DNA from: Ferranicluibacter rubi
GTDB lineage: Bacteria > Pseudomonadota > Alphaproteobacteria > Rhizobiales > Rhizobiaceae
DNA: 64,000 nucleotides
Reading direction: 5' to 3'
Assembly: GCF_011603255.1 (NCBI RefSeq)
Contig: NZ_JAANCM010000001.1
Span: 743,429-807,428 of the forward strand
Shown: one piece after another, positions 17,501 through 25,586 of the stretch
Numbering within the stretch: the stretch's first letter is position 1
Layout of the letters: every line of letters starts with the position of its first letter
The notes under the pieces: model-generated
What the model was told of the DNA's origin: nothing
The model's database searches: none
What the model saw: only the letters and a program-made list of their open reading frames with translations
Made by a program: the position numbers and the translations under genes

Positions 17501-18427
17501 CTAGCGCGACTTCTTGTAGAGTTTCTGGGCGATTTCGAACATTTCTTCCGGGGCGTAGTCCGGGGTGAAGGCCGAGGGTACGCCGACGAGCTGGTGGATC
17601 TTGCCGCCTTCCGGCATGCCGTCGACGACTTCGAGTTCGCCTGGCGGGTCGGCCGGAAGGGCCATTTCGCCATTGCCCCAGATGCCCGCCATTTCCTTGT
17701 AGTCCTTCGGGCTGAACGTGTAGAGGCGGCGGTGGGAGCCTTCGTCCAGGTATTTCTGGCATTCCGGGATCTTGCTGAGCGGAATGTTCGGTGTCGGCAG
17801 GAAGTCCTTAATCTTCACGCCGGTGATCTTTTCCAGCGCCAGGGCATAGGCATGCGCGTGGACGGAACCGCGCACGAGAAGATAGCCGCAGACTTCGCGG
17901 CCGGTCGGATCGGTCAGGGTTTCATAAACACGCAGCTTGTGGAGACGCGCGCCGCATTCCAGATGGAAATTGTGGAGGAGATCGACCACCACGTTGCCGG
18001 TGGTCGTGATGAAGTCGTTGTTCCACGAAGCGCCATTGCTGTTGACCGGCATGGCTCCGCCGCCGCCCGACAGGAAGGCGGCCGCGAGCCGGATATCCTT
18101 CATGTCCTCCCATGGCGCGCCGGAAATATCGCCGCCATCGCCCGTGTCACCATCCTTCTTGTCCGGACCGTTGGCGAGCATGGCGACGCCGTTGCTGACG
18201 AGCTCGACATGGCCGAGCTCTTCGGCCGTGATGCTGGCGACGAGGCTGTAGAAGGGGCGCAGCTTTTCCTTGGAACGGAAGTTGAAGCTCTGGAACATAT
18301 AGTTCCCGAGCGTCGACATCTCGCCGTATTTCCCACCCAGCAACTCCTGCAGGGCGGCCGCGGCATTCGGATCCGCCCGCTTGGGCGCAGGCAGTTCCGC
18401 CTGTAGTTGATCGACGCGCATGAACAT
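17501..18427 (-). CDS. manganese catalase
   Basis: Non-haem dimanganese catalase that disproportionates hydrogen peroxide. The 308-residue protein shows the four-helix ferritin-like core with metal ligands: KYGEMSTLGNYMFQSF, EELGHVELV (E-x-x-H), HNFHLECGARLHKLRVYE, and GSVHAHAYALALEK. The glycine-rich active-site approach loop GGGGAMPVNSNGASWN is present. ATG 18427 (MFMRVDQL) is chosen over a GTG at 18436 because AAAGGTG lies 7 bases upstream and relatives start this way. An EcfG-like promoter lies about 35 bp upstream, consistent with stationary-phase and stress expression. It stands as a single transcription unit. Confidence 0.93.
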   Translation of the reverse strand: MFMRVDQLQAELPAPKRADPNAAAALQELLGGKYGEMSTLGNYMFQSFNFRSKEKLRPFYSLVASITAEELGHVELVSNGVAMLANGPDKKDGDTGDGGDISGAPWEDMKDIRLAAAFLSGGGGAMPVNSNGASWNNDFITTTGNVVVDLLHNFHLECGARLHKLRVYETLTDPTGREVCGYLLVRGSVHAHAYALALEKITGVKIKDFLPTPNIPLSKIPECQKYLDEGSHRRLYTFSPKDYKEMAGIWGNGEMALPADPPGELEVVDGMPEGGKIHQLVGVPSAFTPDYAPEEMFEIAQKLYKKSR

Positions 18428-18461
18428 CTCGGTCACCTTTCATTGGGAATGACACCTCCGC

Positions 18462-18486
18462 AACTGAGCGCGTGCTTCTCCGTTCC
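18462..18486 (-). promoter_or_regulatory. EcfG/RpoE2-type general stress promoter of the Mn-catalase gene
   Basis: On the minus strand GGAAC (18486-18482) is followed by 18 nt and TT (18463-18462; GTT with 17 nt), matching the general stress promoter GGAAC-N18-19-TT of alphaproteobacteria. The -10 end lies 34 bp before the catalase ATG. Pattern match to a known consensus in a suitable position. Confidence 0.6.
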
Positions 18487-18536
18487 GTCCTGCGGGGGAT
18501 CTTCTTCCGAATGTCGGCCTTTATGCCGTCCGGGGC

Positions 18537-18555
18537 CTGCGGATTGCATCCGCAG
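18537..18555. repeat. 8-bp stem hairpin between divergent genes
   Basis: CTGCGGAT (18537-18544) and ATCCGCAG (18548-18555) flank a 3-nt loop, midway between the catalase promoter and the small plus-strand gene at 18622. Role unknown. Confidence 0.35.
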
Positions 18556-18621
18556 TCTGCAGTTTGGCGATTCTCCAAATCGTGATATCCGACCGGTTTC
18601 GTAAAAGAAGGGACAGACACA

Positions 18622-18852
18622 GTGAGCGAACAGACCGTGGCCGAGGTAACCGAGAAGATCTACGCATCGCTCCAGTCGGACAATGCCGACATCGACGACC
18701 ATATTGCGAGCCTCAAGGCGGCGCTTGCCCGGGAGGGTGCGGCAGAAGCCGTGTTCGATCCCGCCAAGCTCGCGCAGAACAACCGCTCGGGCCGCAAGAT
18801 GATGCAGGCCTACTTCCGGCAGCGCGGCGTGCGGGTCAGCTTCTCGGCCTGA
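18622..18852 (+). CDS. conserved hypothetical protein, 76 residues
   Basis: GTG start with AAGGGA 10 bases upstream. The product is soluble and alpha-helical: residues 5-38 form an acidic helical pair (TEKIYASLQSDNADIDDHIASL), and residues 45-72 are basic (QNNRSGRKMMQAYFRQRG). No Cys, no signal peptide, no membrane segment. It is divergent from the Mn-catalase gene and convergent with the iron ABC ATPase. I cannot assign a function; the start and composition argue that it is a real gene. Confidence 0.6.
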   Translation: MSEQTVAEVTEKIYASLQSDNADIDDHIASLKAALAREGAAEAVFDPAKLAQNNRSGRKMMQAYFRQRGVRVSFSA

Positions 18853-18869
18853 CGGGAGGCGAAGCTTCC

Positions 18870-18889
18870 GGCGCGATCACGATCGCGCC
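18870..18889. terminator. palindrome between convergent genes
   Basis: GGCGCGATC (18870-18878) and GATCGCGCC (18881-18889) form a 9-bp palindrome in the 56-bp gap between the small gene and the ABC ATPase gene, which converge here. It could serve as a bidirectional terminator, although there is no clear T tract. Confidence 0.35.
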
Positions 18890-18908
18890 CTCTGCCGCGC
18901 CTTATCCC

Positions 18909-19661
18909 TCAGAGTGCGCCGTCGACGATGACCATGGGGCGGCCGCGGGAGCAGGGCTCTATGCGGGCGTCGATACGGTAGATGTCGCGCAGCATGGCGG
19001 TGGTGATGACGCTGGCGGTGGTGCCGCTTGCGACCATTTCGCCGTTGGCGATGACGATCGTGTTGCTGCAGTAACGCAGGGCGTGGTTGAGATCGTGCAG
19101 CGCGATGAGGACGATCATGCCGGTGCGGGTTGCAAGGTTTCCAACGAAGTCGAGAACGTCGATCTGGCGGTGAAGGTCGAGGGCGGAGGTCGGCTCGTCC
19201 ATCAGCAGGACGTCGGGCTTGCGCACCAGAGCCTGGCCGAGCGAGACGAGCTGCCGCTGCCCGCCCGACAGGGCGTCAAGGCCGCGGAAGGCGAGGTTCT
19301 CGATGCGCAGGGAGGCGAGGATCGAATCGATCTCGAACAGTTCGTCGTCATGCACCCGCCAGCCGCCACCCTGCTTGGCGGACAGCAGAAGCGACTCGTA
19401 GACCGTGAGAACGACATTCGAGCCGGTGTCCTGCGGCATGTAGCAGATCGCGCGGTCGCCACGGGTCTTATTCGATAACTCCACGGTTCCCGGACCGGCG
19501 AGCAGGCCGGCGATCCGCTTGAACAGGGTCGATTTTCCCGCGGCATTCGGGCCGATGACGGCCGTGACGGAGCCGGGGCTGAGAGGATCGATGCCGACCT
19601 TGGAGAGGACCGTGGTGCGGCCATAGCTGGCACCGACATCCCTCAGGGAAAGGCTTACCAT
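18909..19661 (-). CDS. iron-siderophore-type ABC transporter ATP-binding protein
   Basis: 250-residue FecE/FhuC-type ATPase: Walker A GPNAAGKST (residues ~37-45, with Ala in place of the usual Gly at position 5 of the loop), Q-loop YMPQDTG, signature LSGGQRQL, Walker B VLLMDEPTSALD and switch His in ALHDLN. It overlaps the permease gene by 7 bp and is the last gene of a three-gene importer unit. Confidence 0.9.
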   Translation of the reverse strand: MVSLSLRDVGASYGRTTVLSKVGIDPLSPGSVTAVIGPNAAGKSTLFKRIAGLLAGPGTVELSNKTRGDRAICYMPQDTGSNVVLTVYESLLLSAKQGGGWRVHDDELFEIDSILASLRIENLAFRGLDALSGGQRQLVSLGQALVRKPDVLLMDEPTSALDLHRQIDVLDFVGNLATRTGMIVLIALHDLNHALRYCSNTIVIANGEMVASGTTASVITTAMLRDIYRIDARIEPCSRGRPMVIVDGAL

Positions 19662-20761
19662 GCCCGCCTCCTGTTCGAGAAAATCAGGACGAAGAAGAAG
19701 GGCACGCCCACGAGCGCAGTGATCACGCCGATGGGCAGGATCGCGCCGGGGATCAGCACCTTGCTGACCACCGAGGTGGCCGACAGGAGCAGCGCGCCGC
19801 AGATGACGGCGCCGGGCAGGAAGAAGCGCTGATCCTCGCCCACCACCATGCGGGCGATGTGCGGGCCGACGAGACCGACGAAGCCGATGGTACCGACGAA
19901 GGACACGGGCACGGCCGCCAGCAGGCTGACGATCAGCATGGTGTGAAGCCGCAGGCGGCGCACGTTGATGCCCATGCTCGCCGCCTTGTCGTCGCCGAGC
20001 CGCAGGGCGGTCAGCGCCCAGGCCTGGCGCATGAAGAGCGGCAGCGTCACGACGAGGATGGCGGCCGTCACCCCCACCTTGTCCCAGGTCGCCTTGGTGA
20101 GGCTGCCCATCGTCCAGAACACGACGGCTGCCAGCGCCTGTTCGGAGCCGAGATATTCGAGCAGCGACAGGGCCGCATTAAACGTGAAGACCAGCGCGAT
20201 GCCGAGCAGCACGATGGTCTCGACCGTCACGCCGCGCATCGTCGAGGCGAAATGGATGAACAGGGCCGCAACGACCGCCATGACGAAGGCGTTGATCGGC
20301 ACCATGTACTGGGTCGCCCCCGGAAAGAGGGCGACGCCGCCGACGAGGCCGAGGGCCGCACCAAAGCTGGCGGCCGCGGAAATGCCGAGCGTGAAGGGGC
20401 TTGCGAGCGGGTTCGACAGGATCGTCTGCATCTGCGCGCCCGCGACGGAGAGCGACGCCCCGACCGTCACCGCCATCAGCGCGATTGGCATGCGGATGTC
20501 CCAGATGACGACGCGCAGCTGGTTGCTGGCCGTTTCCGGGGAAAACAGGGCCGAGAGAACCTGCGACAGAGTATAGTTCGCCGGCCCCAGCGCCATGTCG
20601 ATGGCCACGCTGGCGGCAAGGGCAATCGTGAGAGCCGCCAGGATGAGGATGCGCCGGAAGGCAAGGGCGCGATATTGATCACGCCCCGAGCGCTCGGCAA
20701 CCGGGCCTGCACGATCTCTCTCACGCCGCGCTGCCGTGTCCGTGGTTGCCGCAGCGGTCAT
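19655..20761 (-). CDS. FecCD-family ABC transporter permease
   Basis: 368 residues with about ten hydrophobic helices after a charged, Arg-rich cytoplasmic N-terminus of about 37 residues. Family motifs include SVAGAQMQTILSNPLASPF, LRLGDDKAASMGINV and the ATPase-contacting GFVGLVGPHIARM. The complex should be a homodimeric channel because only one permease is encoded. It lies 3 bp after the binding-protein gene. Confidence 0.92.
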   Translation of the reverse strand: MTAAATTDTAARRERDRAGPVAERSGRDQYRALAFRRILILAALTIALAASVAIDMALGPANYTLSQVLSALFSPETASNQLRVVIWDIRMPIALMAVTVGASLSVAGAQMQTILSNPLASPFTLGISAAASFGAALGLVGGVALFPGATQYMVPINAFVMAVVAALFIHFASTMRGVTVETIVLLGIALVFTFNAALSLLEYLGSEQALAAVVFWTMGSLTKATWDKVGVTAAILVVTLPLFMRQAWALTALRLGDDKAASMGINVRRLRLHTMLIVSLLAAVPVSFVGTIGFVGLVGPHIARMVVGEDQRFFLPGAVICGALLLSATSVVSKVLIPGAILPIGVITALVGVPFFFVLIFSNRRRAW

Positions 20762-20764
20762 CGC

Positions 20765-21889
20765 CTATTCGTCCTTGAGCGAGACGAAGTATCCCGGCTT
20801 GTAGGCGAGCGGCAGGAAGCGCTCGTGCAGTTGCTTGAAGGTCGCCTCGGGATCGAGATCCTTGAAGAGATCCGGATGCAGCCATTTGGCAATCTGCTGG
20901 ATGGCGACGAACTGGTAGGGATTGTTGTAGAACTGGTGCCAGATCGCGTGGATCTCGCCGTCGTTCACCGCCTTGATACCGGTGAAGGCGGGGCGCTTCG
21001 TCAGGTTCTCGAGCTTGCGATGCGCTTCCTGGAGGTCGGCACCGTATCCGACGCCCACCCAGTTGCCGCCGGGCACATAGGCTTCCCACATGCCGCCGGT
21101 GATGATCACCTGATCCGGATTGGAGGCGATGATCTGCTCGGGGTTAACAGAGCCGAACGTTCCGGGGATAATGTCCCTCGCCATATTGGTACCGCCAGCA
21201 ATCTCAACCATGCGGCCGAAATTCTCGTTTCCGAAGGACATGCAGCAATCGTCCGAGTATCCGCCGGCGCGCTCGACGAAGACCAGCGGCTTTTTCGGAG
21301 CGTTCTTCTCGAGCGTATCGGTCACCTTCCGGATCGCTTCGGCGCGAAACGCGATGAAGTCTTCCGCGACCTTTTCCTTGCCCATCAGCGTGCCCATGAT
21401 GCGCATGCTCGGCTCGGTGTTCTCCATCGGTTTCTCGCGGAAATCGACATAGACGAGGGGAATGCCGAGCTTGGCGAGCTTTTCGATATAGCCCGCCTCT
21501 TCCGTCGCGGTCTTCGCATCGAGGTTCATGACGATGACGTCGGGCTTGAGCGCCACGGCCTGCTCGATATCAAAGGTGCCGTCCTTCATGCCGCCGAAGG
21601 TGGCGAGCTTGGCGATCTCGGGATATTTTTCGAGATAGGCGGCATAGGATTCCGGATCGGCCTTCGGCAGGTCATCGCGCCAGCCGACGACGTGCTGGAA
21701 CGGGTTTTCCTTGTCGAGCGCGGCGAGGAAATAGATCTGGCGGCCTTCGCCGAGAATGACGTGACGCGCGGGCACGTTGACATCGACCTTGCGGCCCGTC
21801 ACGTCCGTCACCTCGACGGCAAGGGCGGGAAGAACGGACGCCATGAAGAGGCCGAGGGCTGCGATAGCCGACCTGCCGGAAAGACGCAT
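20765..21889 (-). CDS. iron-siderophore-type periplasmic binding protein
   Basis: 374-residue class III (helical backbone) binding protein. Signal peptide residues 1-24 (SAIAALGLFMASVLPALA), then VTDVTGRKVDVNVPARHVIL, the usual domain start of FecB/BtuF-like proteins, with ALKPDVIVMNLDA and NPDQVIITGGMWEAYVPGG. An uncommon adjacent Cys pair lies in DDCCMSFGNENFG; these could form a disulfide or contact ligand. Substrate is inferred as Fe(III)-siderophore or another metal chelate. The gene starts the importer unit and is divergent from a methyltransferase gene. Confidence 0.88.
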   Translation of the reverse strand: MRLSGRSAIAALGLFMASVLPALAVEVTDVTGRKVDVNVPARHVILGEGRQIYFLAALDKENPFQHVVGWRDDLPKADPESYAAYLEKYPEIAKLATFGGMKDGTFDIEQAVALKPDVIVMNLDAKTATEEAGYIEKLAKLGIPLVYVDFREKPMENTEPSMRIMGTLMGKEKVAEDFIAFRAEAIRKVTDTLEKNAPKKPLVFVERAGGYSDDCCMSFGNENFGRMVEIAGGTNMARDIIPGTFGSVNPEQIIASNPDQVIITGGMWEAYVPGGNWVGVGYGADLQEAHRKLENLTKRPAFTGIKAVNDGEIHAIWHQFYNNPYQFVAIQQIAKWLHPDLFKDLDPEATFKQLHERFLPLAYKPGYFVSLKDE

Positions 21890-21957
21890 GAGAGGAAACT
21901 CCAGTGGAACCTGCCGGGCACATATGATTTGTGGACTTTCTTCGTCAAGTTTTATCT

Positions 21958-21974
21958 TTTAGAAACGTTTTACG
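21958..21974. promoter_or_regulatory. partial iron-control-element-like sequence
   Basis: TTTAGAA (21958-21964), three bases, then TTTTACG (21968-21974). The first half equals the rhizobial Irr (ICE) half-site and the second half matches four of seven positions. It lies in the 104-bp divergent spacer of the importer and methyltransferase genes. Weak candidate. Confidence 0.25.
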
Positions 21975-21993
21975 TTTGAAGCAGGATGTGAGC

Positions 21994-22824
21994 ATGCGGA
22001 ACGATCCGGCGGCGCAGGCCGTGAATTACACGTTGAGAGACGAGATCCGGGACTACTGGTCCGCCCGCGCTGCGACCTTCGACCAGTCGCCGGGGCACGA
22101 GATCTTCTCTGAGGACGAGCGGCAGGCGTGGCATGAGCTGATCGAGAAGCATCTCGGGCGTGGGTACGGGCGCGCAGCCCTCGACCTTGCCAGCGGAACC
22201 GGCGTGGTCTCGCATCTGATGGACGATCTCGGCTACCGCGTGACCGGCATCGACTGGTCCGACGACATGCTGGCCCTCGCCCGTGCCAAGGCGACGGCGC
22301 GCGGACGCAGCATCCGCTTTCTTCTCGGCGACGCCGAACGGACGCTCGCACCCGACGAAAGTTACGATGTCGTCGTGACGCGGCATCTCGTCTGGACGCT
22401 GGTCGATCCGCAAGCCTGCTTCAGGGAGTGGCACCGGGTCCTGAAACCCGGCGGCCGGCTGCTCGTCATCGACGGCGATTTCGTCCATACGGGCTTTTGG
22501 GAGCGGGTGATCAAGCGCATCGATACGCTCTCGCAGAAGGCCGGCTGGATTTCGCCGCAGCCGGCCCATGCGCCGGCAGGCCTTGCGGACACGCACCGGA
22601 GCATCCTGTCGCGGGTGCACTTTTCGAACGGCGCCCGGGCCGATGCCGTCGGGCACCTTCTGGCGGATTCAGGATTTTCGGTGATCTCGATCGACCGCGA
22701 TCTTCGCCGGATTCACAGGGCGCAAGCAGCACATCTCGGCCGGCTCAAGGCGCTCGTACGGGGTCTCCAGCATCGCTATGCAATCGTGGCGGAGAAACCT
22801 GTCAATGCGAACCCGTCGGACTGA
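21994..22824 (+). CDS. class I SAM-dependent methyltransferase
   Basis: 276 residues from the ATG at 21994 (AGGA seven bases upstream; a GTG at 21988 is possible). The Rossmann SAM site is clear: LDLASGTGVVSHLMDDLGY (motif I, about residues 60-78), GIDWSDDMLALAR (motif II), LLGDAERTLAPDESYDVVVTRH and LKPGGRLLVIDGD. This is the UbiE-like / methyltransferase type 11 fold. It is divergent from the iron-type ABC importer with only 104 bp between. The substrate is unknown; neighbourhood suggests modification of the imported chelate or its ligand, which is inference. Confidence 0.85.
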   Translation: MRNDPAAQAVNYTLRDEIRDYWSARAATFDQSPGHEIFSEDERQAWHELIEKHLGRGYGRAALDLASGTGVVSHLMDDLGYRVTGIDWSDDMLALARAKATARGRSIRFLLGDAERTLAPDESYDVVVTRHLVWTLVDPQACFREWHRVLKPGGRLLVIDGDFVHTGFWERVIKRIDTLSQKAGWISPQPAHAPAGLADTHRSILSRVHFSNGARADAVGHLLADSGFSVISIDRDLRRIHRAQAAHLGRLKALVRGLQHRYAIVAEKPVNANPSD

Positions 22825-22880
22825 ACCTCGTCCTGAGGCATTTTCATCGGAAACCGCAGCACTGTTTCCGTCAATGGGCG

Positions 22881-23846
22881 TCAGCCGCCGGCCGATCCAT
22901 TGGCCCGAGGGCCATCGACATCGATGCCGATCTGGTCGCGGCCGCGCATCTTGGCGGCATAGAGGGCGAGGTCGGCGCGCCGATAGAGATCGGCCGGGTC
23001 GTCACCCGCCCGAGCGCTGGCAAGACCAGCCGAGAACGTATAGCGGAAGCTCACCTGCTCGCGCACCGGGCGGGACTGACGTACCTCCGCCAGCATGCGG
23101 CCGATGATCGCTTCCGCTTCCCACGTCGTCGTGTTCGGCAGAACGAGAACGAACTCTTCGCCGCCGACGCGCCCGAGAACGTCCGTCTTGCGCACGAGAC
23201 GCTGGATCGTCGCGGCGAAATCCATGAGCACGGCATCGCCGACGCTGTGGCCGAACCGGTCGTTGATATATTTGAAATTGTCGATGTCGAGAACGGCGAC
23301 GCATCCGACCGCCGTGGTTTGCCCGGCTGATATCGGAAGATCGGCCGGCACCGTCTTCACGAGCGCCTCGAGCTTCGACATGACGAAGCGCCGGCTGGCG
23401 ATGCCGGTGAGGTCGTCGGTCTCCGACGCCTTGATCGCCATGTCGCGGGCCTGGCGCAGTTCGCGTTCGTCCGGCCGCAGCGACGTGATGTCGGATGCCA
23501 CGCACAGCATCCAGCCATCGGCCTGCATGGTCTCCGTCATCCAGAGCCACCGGCCGTCGTGAAGATCCGTTTCGAAGGCCCGAAAGCCGGTCTTTCCCCG
23601 ACGCCCGAGCACCGAGCGCAGCCATGTTTCGAAATCGTCGGCCGAGATGACCGTGCCGCGCCGTGCTGCGAAATTCCGGCGCATCAGGTCGGACCAAAGG
23701 GGACGCTCGCCGTCCTCGATATGCCAGGCTGAACGAAAGGCGCCATTGGCAAAGCGCAACCGGTCGTCCTGATCGTAGACGGCAACCATGACATCGGTGC
23801 CTTCCATGAGCTGCGCCAGATGCAGCAGTGCTTCTTTATCGACCAA
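22881..23846 (-). CDS. PAS-GGDEF diguanylate cyclase
   Basis: 321 residues: an N-terminal PAS-like domain (about 5-125, MVAVYDQDDRLRFANGAF, WLWMTETMQADGWML) and a C-terminal GGDEF domain (about 145-310). The active motif is GGEEF, preceded five residues earlier by RKTD, the inhibitory I-site (RxxD). Also present: DIDNFKYINDRFGHSVGD and the terminal ADLALYAAKMRGRD. It should make c-di-GMP with product feedback. No membrane segment is seen. The first codon is TTG (23846-23844) with GGATCGGAAG upstream; no in-frame ATG or GTG is nearer. A gene for a c-di-GMP phosphodiesterase lies 0.6 kb away. Confidence 0.9.
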   Translation of the reverse strand: MVDKEALLHLAQLMEGTDVMVAVYDQDDRLRFANGAFRSAWHIEDGERPLWSDLMRRNFAARRGTVISADDFETWLRSVLGRRGKTGFRAFETDLHDGRWLWMTETMQADGWMLCVASDITSLRPDERELRQARDMAIKASETDDLTGIASRRFVMSKLEALVKTVPADLPISAGQTTAVGCVAVLDIDNFKYINDRFGHSVGDAVLMDFAATIQRLVRKTDVLGRVGGEEFVLVLPNTTTWEAEAIIGRMLAEVRQSRPVREQVSFRYTFSAGLASARAGDDPADLYRRADLALYAAKMRGRDQIGIDVDGPRANGSAGG

Positions 23847-24029
23847 GGCTTCCGATCCTCACCAAAGGGAGATGATGGTCAGTACAAGGCGCTCGTGAAC
23901 AAAAGATCAAGCGCGCGCCGCGATCCGACGAGAACGGACAGCGATGTCGAGGGAAAGCGGCGACAACGGACAGGGCGCAGCTGTCTCGCCTGAATCGATC
24001 GTTTCAGCGGGCCGACACGGTTTTCGCCG

Positions 24030-24054
24030 GGAACTTTCGGCGGCATCCCCGGTT
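24030..24054 (+). promoter_or_regulatory. EcfG/RpoE2-type general stress promoter upstream of the DUF6894 gene
   Basis: GGAAC (24030-24034), 18 nt, then TT (24053-24054; GTT with 17 nt spacing), reading toward the DUF6894 gene 50 bp downstream. Same pattern as at the Mn-catalase gene. Confidence 0.55.
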
Positions 24055-24103
24055 GCGGGCGTATCGGCGACAGGCCGATGAGACGTCGGGAGCCCGCGTT
24101 GGC

Positions 24104-24346
24104 ATGCCAAGGTATTATTTTCAGATCGTCGAGCGGAATGCGGTCCTGGACGATCTGGATGGCGCCGAACTCGCGTCGCTCCAGGATGCAAGGCGAGAAG
24201 CCGAGCGGGCGATCCGGGAGATCGCAGCCGAACATCTGCAGACCGAAAGCAGGCTCGAACTGACCTCGATCCAGATCCGGAACGAGGCCGGGGAGACCAT
24301 CGCATCCGTGACATATGACGAGGCGATGGAAGATATCCTGCCGTAA
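24104..24346 (+). CDS. DUF6894 family small protein
   Basis: 80 residues from ATG 24104 with GGGAG about 11 bases upstream. It starts with the family hallmark MPRYYFQIVERNAVLDDLDG, followed by LQDARREAERAIREIAAEHL and a C-terminal strand (IQIRNEAGETIASVTYDEAM). Proteins of this family are short, soluble and abundant in Rhizobiales, often near stress and general-stress-response genes; function is unknown. An EcfG-like promoter lies 50 bp upstream. It is isolated between a diguanylate cyclase and an EAL gene. Confidence 0.8.
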   Translation: MPRYYFQIVERNAVLDDLDGAELASLQDARREAERAIREIAAEHLQTESRLELTSIQIRNEAGETIASVTYDEAMEDILP

Positions 24347-24443
24347 CGCACGGGAACCTGATCCGGCAAAGACGATTGAACCAGCCGAAACAGCCGCGGC
24401 CGAATACAAGCGCATTATCGGGTAACGACGGGCCTTTCGACGT

Positions 24444-25205
24444 TCAGTGCGTGGCGGCCATCTGTCCGAGCGCCGGATGGGCCAGAGCCTCGAAGCTCGG
24501 GCGCGCGAAGAAATAGCCCTGCATCAGGCGAACGCCGAGATCTTCCAAGGCCCGCGCCTCGCCTGCGGTCTCGATGCCTTCGCACAGCGGGATGACGCCC
24601 AGATCGTGCAGCATGGAGACGGTGTGGCGGACGATCGTTTGGCGCACCTTGTCCGTATCGATATTGCGAATGAGATCCATGTCGAGCTTGGCGATATCGG
24701 GCTGGAACTTCGCCAGCAGTGCTAGTCCCGCATGGCCGGCGCCGAAATCGTCGATCGCCGTGCGGAAGCCCATTTCGCGATAGGTCTTGAGAATGTTGAG
24801 AAGATGCGCCGTGTCGAGGATCTCGCCTTCGGTGAATTCGAAGATGATGTTCTTCGGCGAGAATTTGGTGCGGGCGGCGGCCGCCAGCGTCAGACGGATG
24901 CAGGCGCGGGGCTCGTAGACGGCATTCGGCAGGAAGTTGATCGACAGGCCGACATCGCTCTGCGCACCATACAGCCGCGAGGCAAGCTCGATGGCCTTGA
25001 CCCGGCATTGCTGATCGAAGGCATAGCGGTTCTGCGCATCGACGGCCGAGAGGACCGAGCCGGCGCCCTCGCCCGCGATACCGCGGACCAGCGCCTCGTG
25101 CGCAAATGTGGTCTTCGAGACGACATCGACGATCGGCTGGAACGCCATGGAAAACGGGATGTGGAAGTCGGCACCGTCGCGACATCCCTGGCAGGCTTCT
25201 GGCAT
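24444..25205 (-). CDS. EAL-domain c-di-GMP phosphodiesterase
   Basis: 253 residues consisting of a stand-alone EAL domain. All catalytic positions are visible: HEALVRG (EAL), SINFLPN (metal-binding Asn), IFEFTEGEI (Glu), AIDDFGAGHAGL (DDFG), IAKLDMDLIR (Lys), LCEGIE (Glu) and MQGYFFARP (Gln). It should hydrolyse c-di-GMP to pGpG. Before the domain there is a Cys pair C-Q-G-C (residues 5 and 8) that might bind metal or sense redox; this is inference. No membrane segment. Divergent from the 56-residue membrane protein gene. Confidence 0.9.
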   Translation of the reverse strand: MPEACQGCRDGADFHIPFSMAFQPIVDVVSKTTFAHEALVRGIAGEGAGSVLSAVDAQNRYAFDQQCRVKAIELASRLYGAQSDVGLSINFLPNAVYEPRACIRLTLAAAARTKFSPKNIIFEFTEGEILDTAHLLNILKTYREMGFRTAIDDFGAGHAGLALLAKFQPDIAKLDMDLIRNIDTDKVRQTIVRHTVSMLHDLGVIPLCEGIETAGEARALEDLGVRLMQGYFFARPSFEALAHPALGQMAATH

Positions 25206-25345
25206 TGATCTTCTCCAACTCTATGTAAGTTGGATAAGACGCTACCCGGGTGAACGCGACCTTAAGATGTACCCGCAAAGGGCGCATATTCGTCGATCGG
25301 TCCGTTTACAGACCCAGCTTTGCCGTGGAAACATGCCGTACCCGG

Positions 25346-25371
25346 GGAACTCCGTCCGCCCTCCGCGGGTT
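25346..25371 (+). promoter_or_regulatory. EcfG/RpoE2-type general stress promoter upstream of a small membrane protein
   Basis: GGAAC (25346-25350), 19 nt, then TT (25370-25371), within GGGTTT. The gene starts 31 bp downstream. Fits GGAAC-N18-19-TT. Confidence 0.55.
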
Positions 25372-25402
25372 TGGCCTCCGACACACAGGAGAAGACGAGA
25401 CC

Positions 25403-25573
25403 ATGGCAGAGCGGCAGGCACCGGCCTTCAAGAGGATGGCCACCTTCGTCATCACACTTCTGCTCGCCGGCGCGGTGCTCGCCGGCGTCTATCTGTTCGT
25501 ATCCAGCCCGGGCGAGGTGCGCGACCAGCCGCCGGCTGGGCCCGGGACTGAGACTGGGCAGCAGACGCCGTAA
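25403..25573 (+). CDS. small single-helix membrane protein, unknown function
   Basis: 56 residues from ATG 25403, which has AGGAG 10 bases upstream. A basic N-terminus (MAERQAPAFKRM) is followed by one strong transmembrane helix (about residues 13-33, TFVITLLLAGAVLAGVYLFV) and a Pro/Gly-rich hydrophilic tail. The open frame extends 51 codons further upstream, but the ribosome-binding site decides this start. Such short proteins are typical targets of the general stress sigma factor, and a matching promoter lies upstream. No family name recognised. Confidence 0.7.
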   Translation: MAERQAPAFKRMATFVITLLLAGAVLAGVYLFVSSPGEVRDQPPAGPGTETGQQTP

Positions 25574-25586
25574 CGCGACTGATCCC

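Noticed and set aside
21906..21930. GGAAC-N18-TT pattern upstream of the methyltransferase gene
   Set aside because: The -10 side reads ATTT rather than GTT, unlike the three listed sites, so a chance match is likely.
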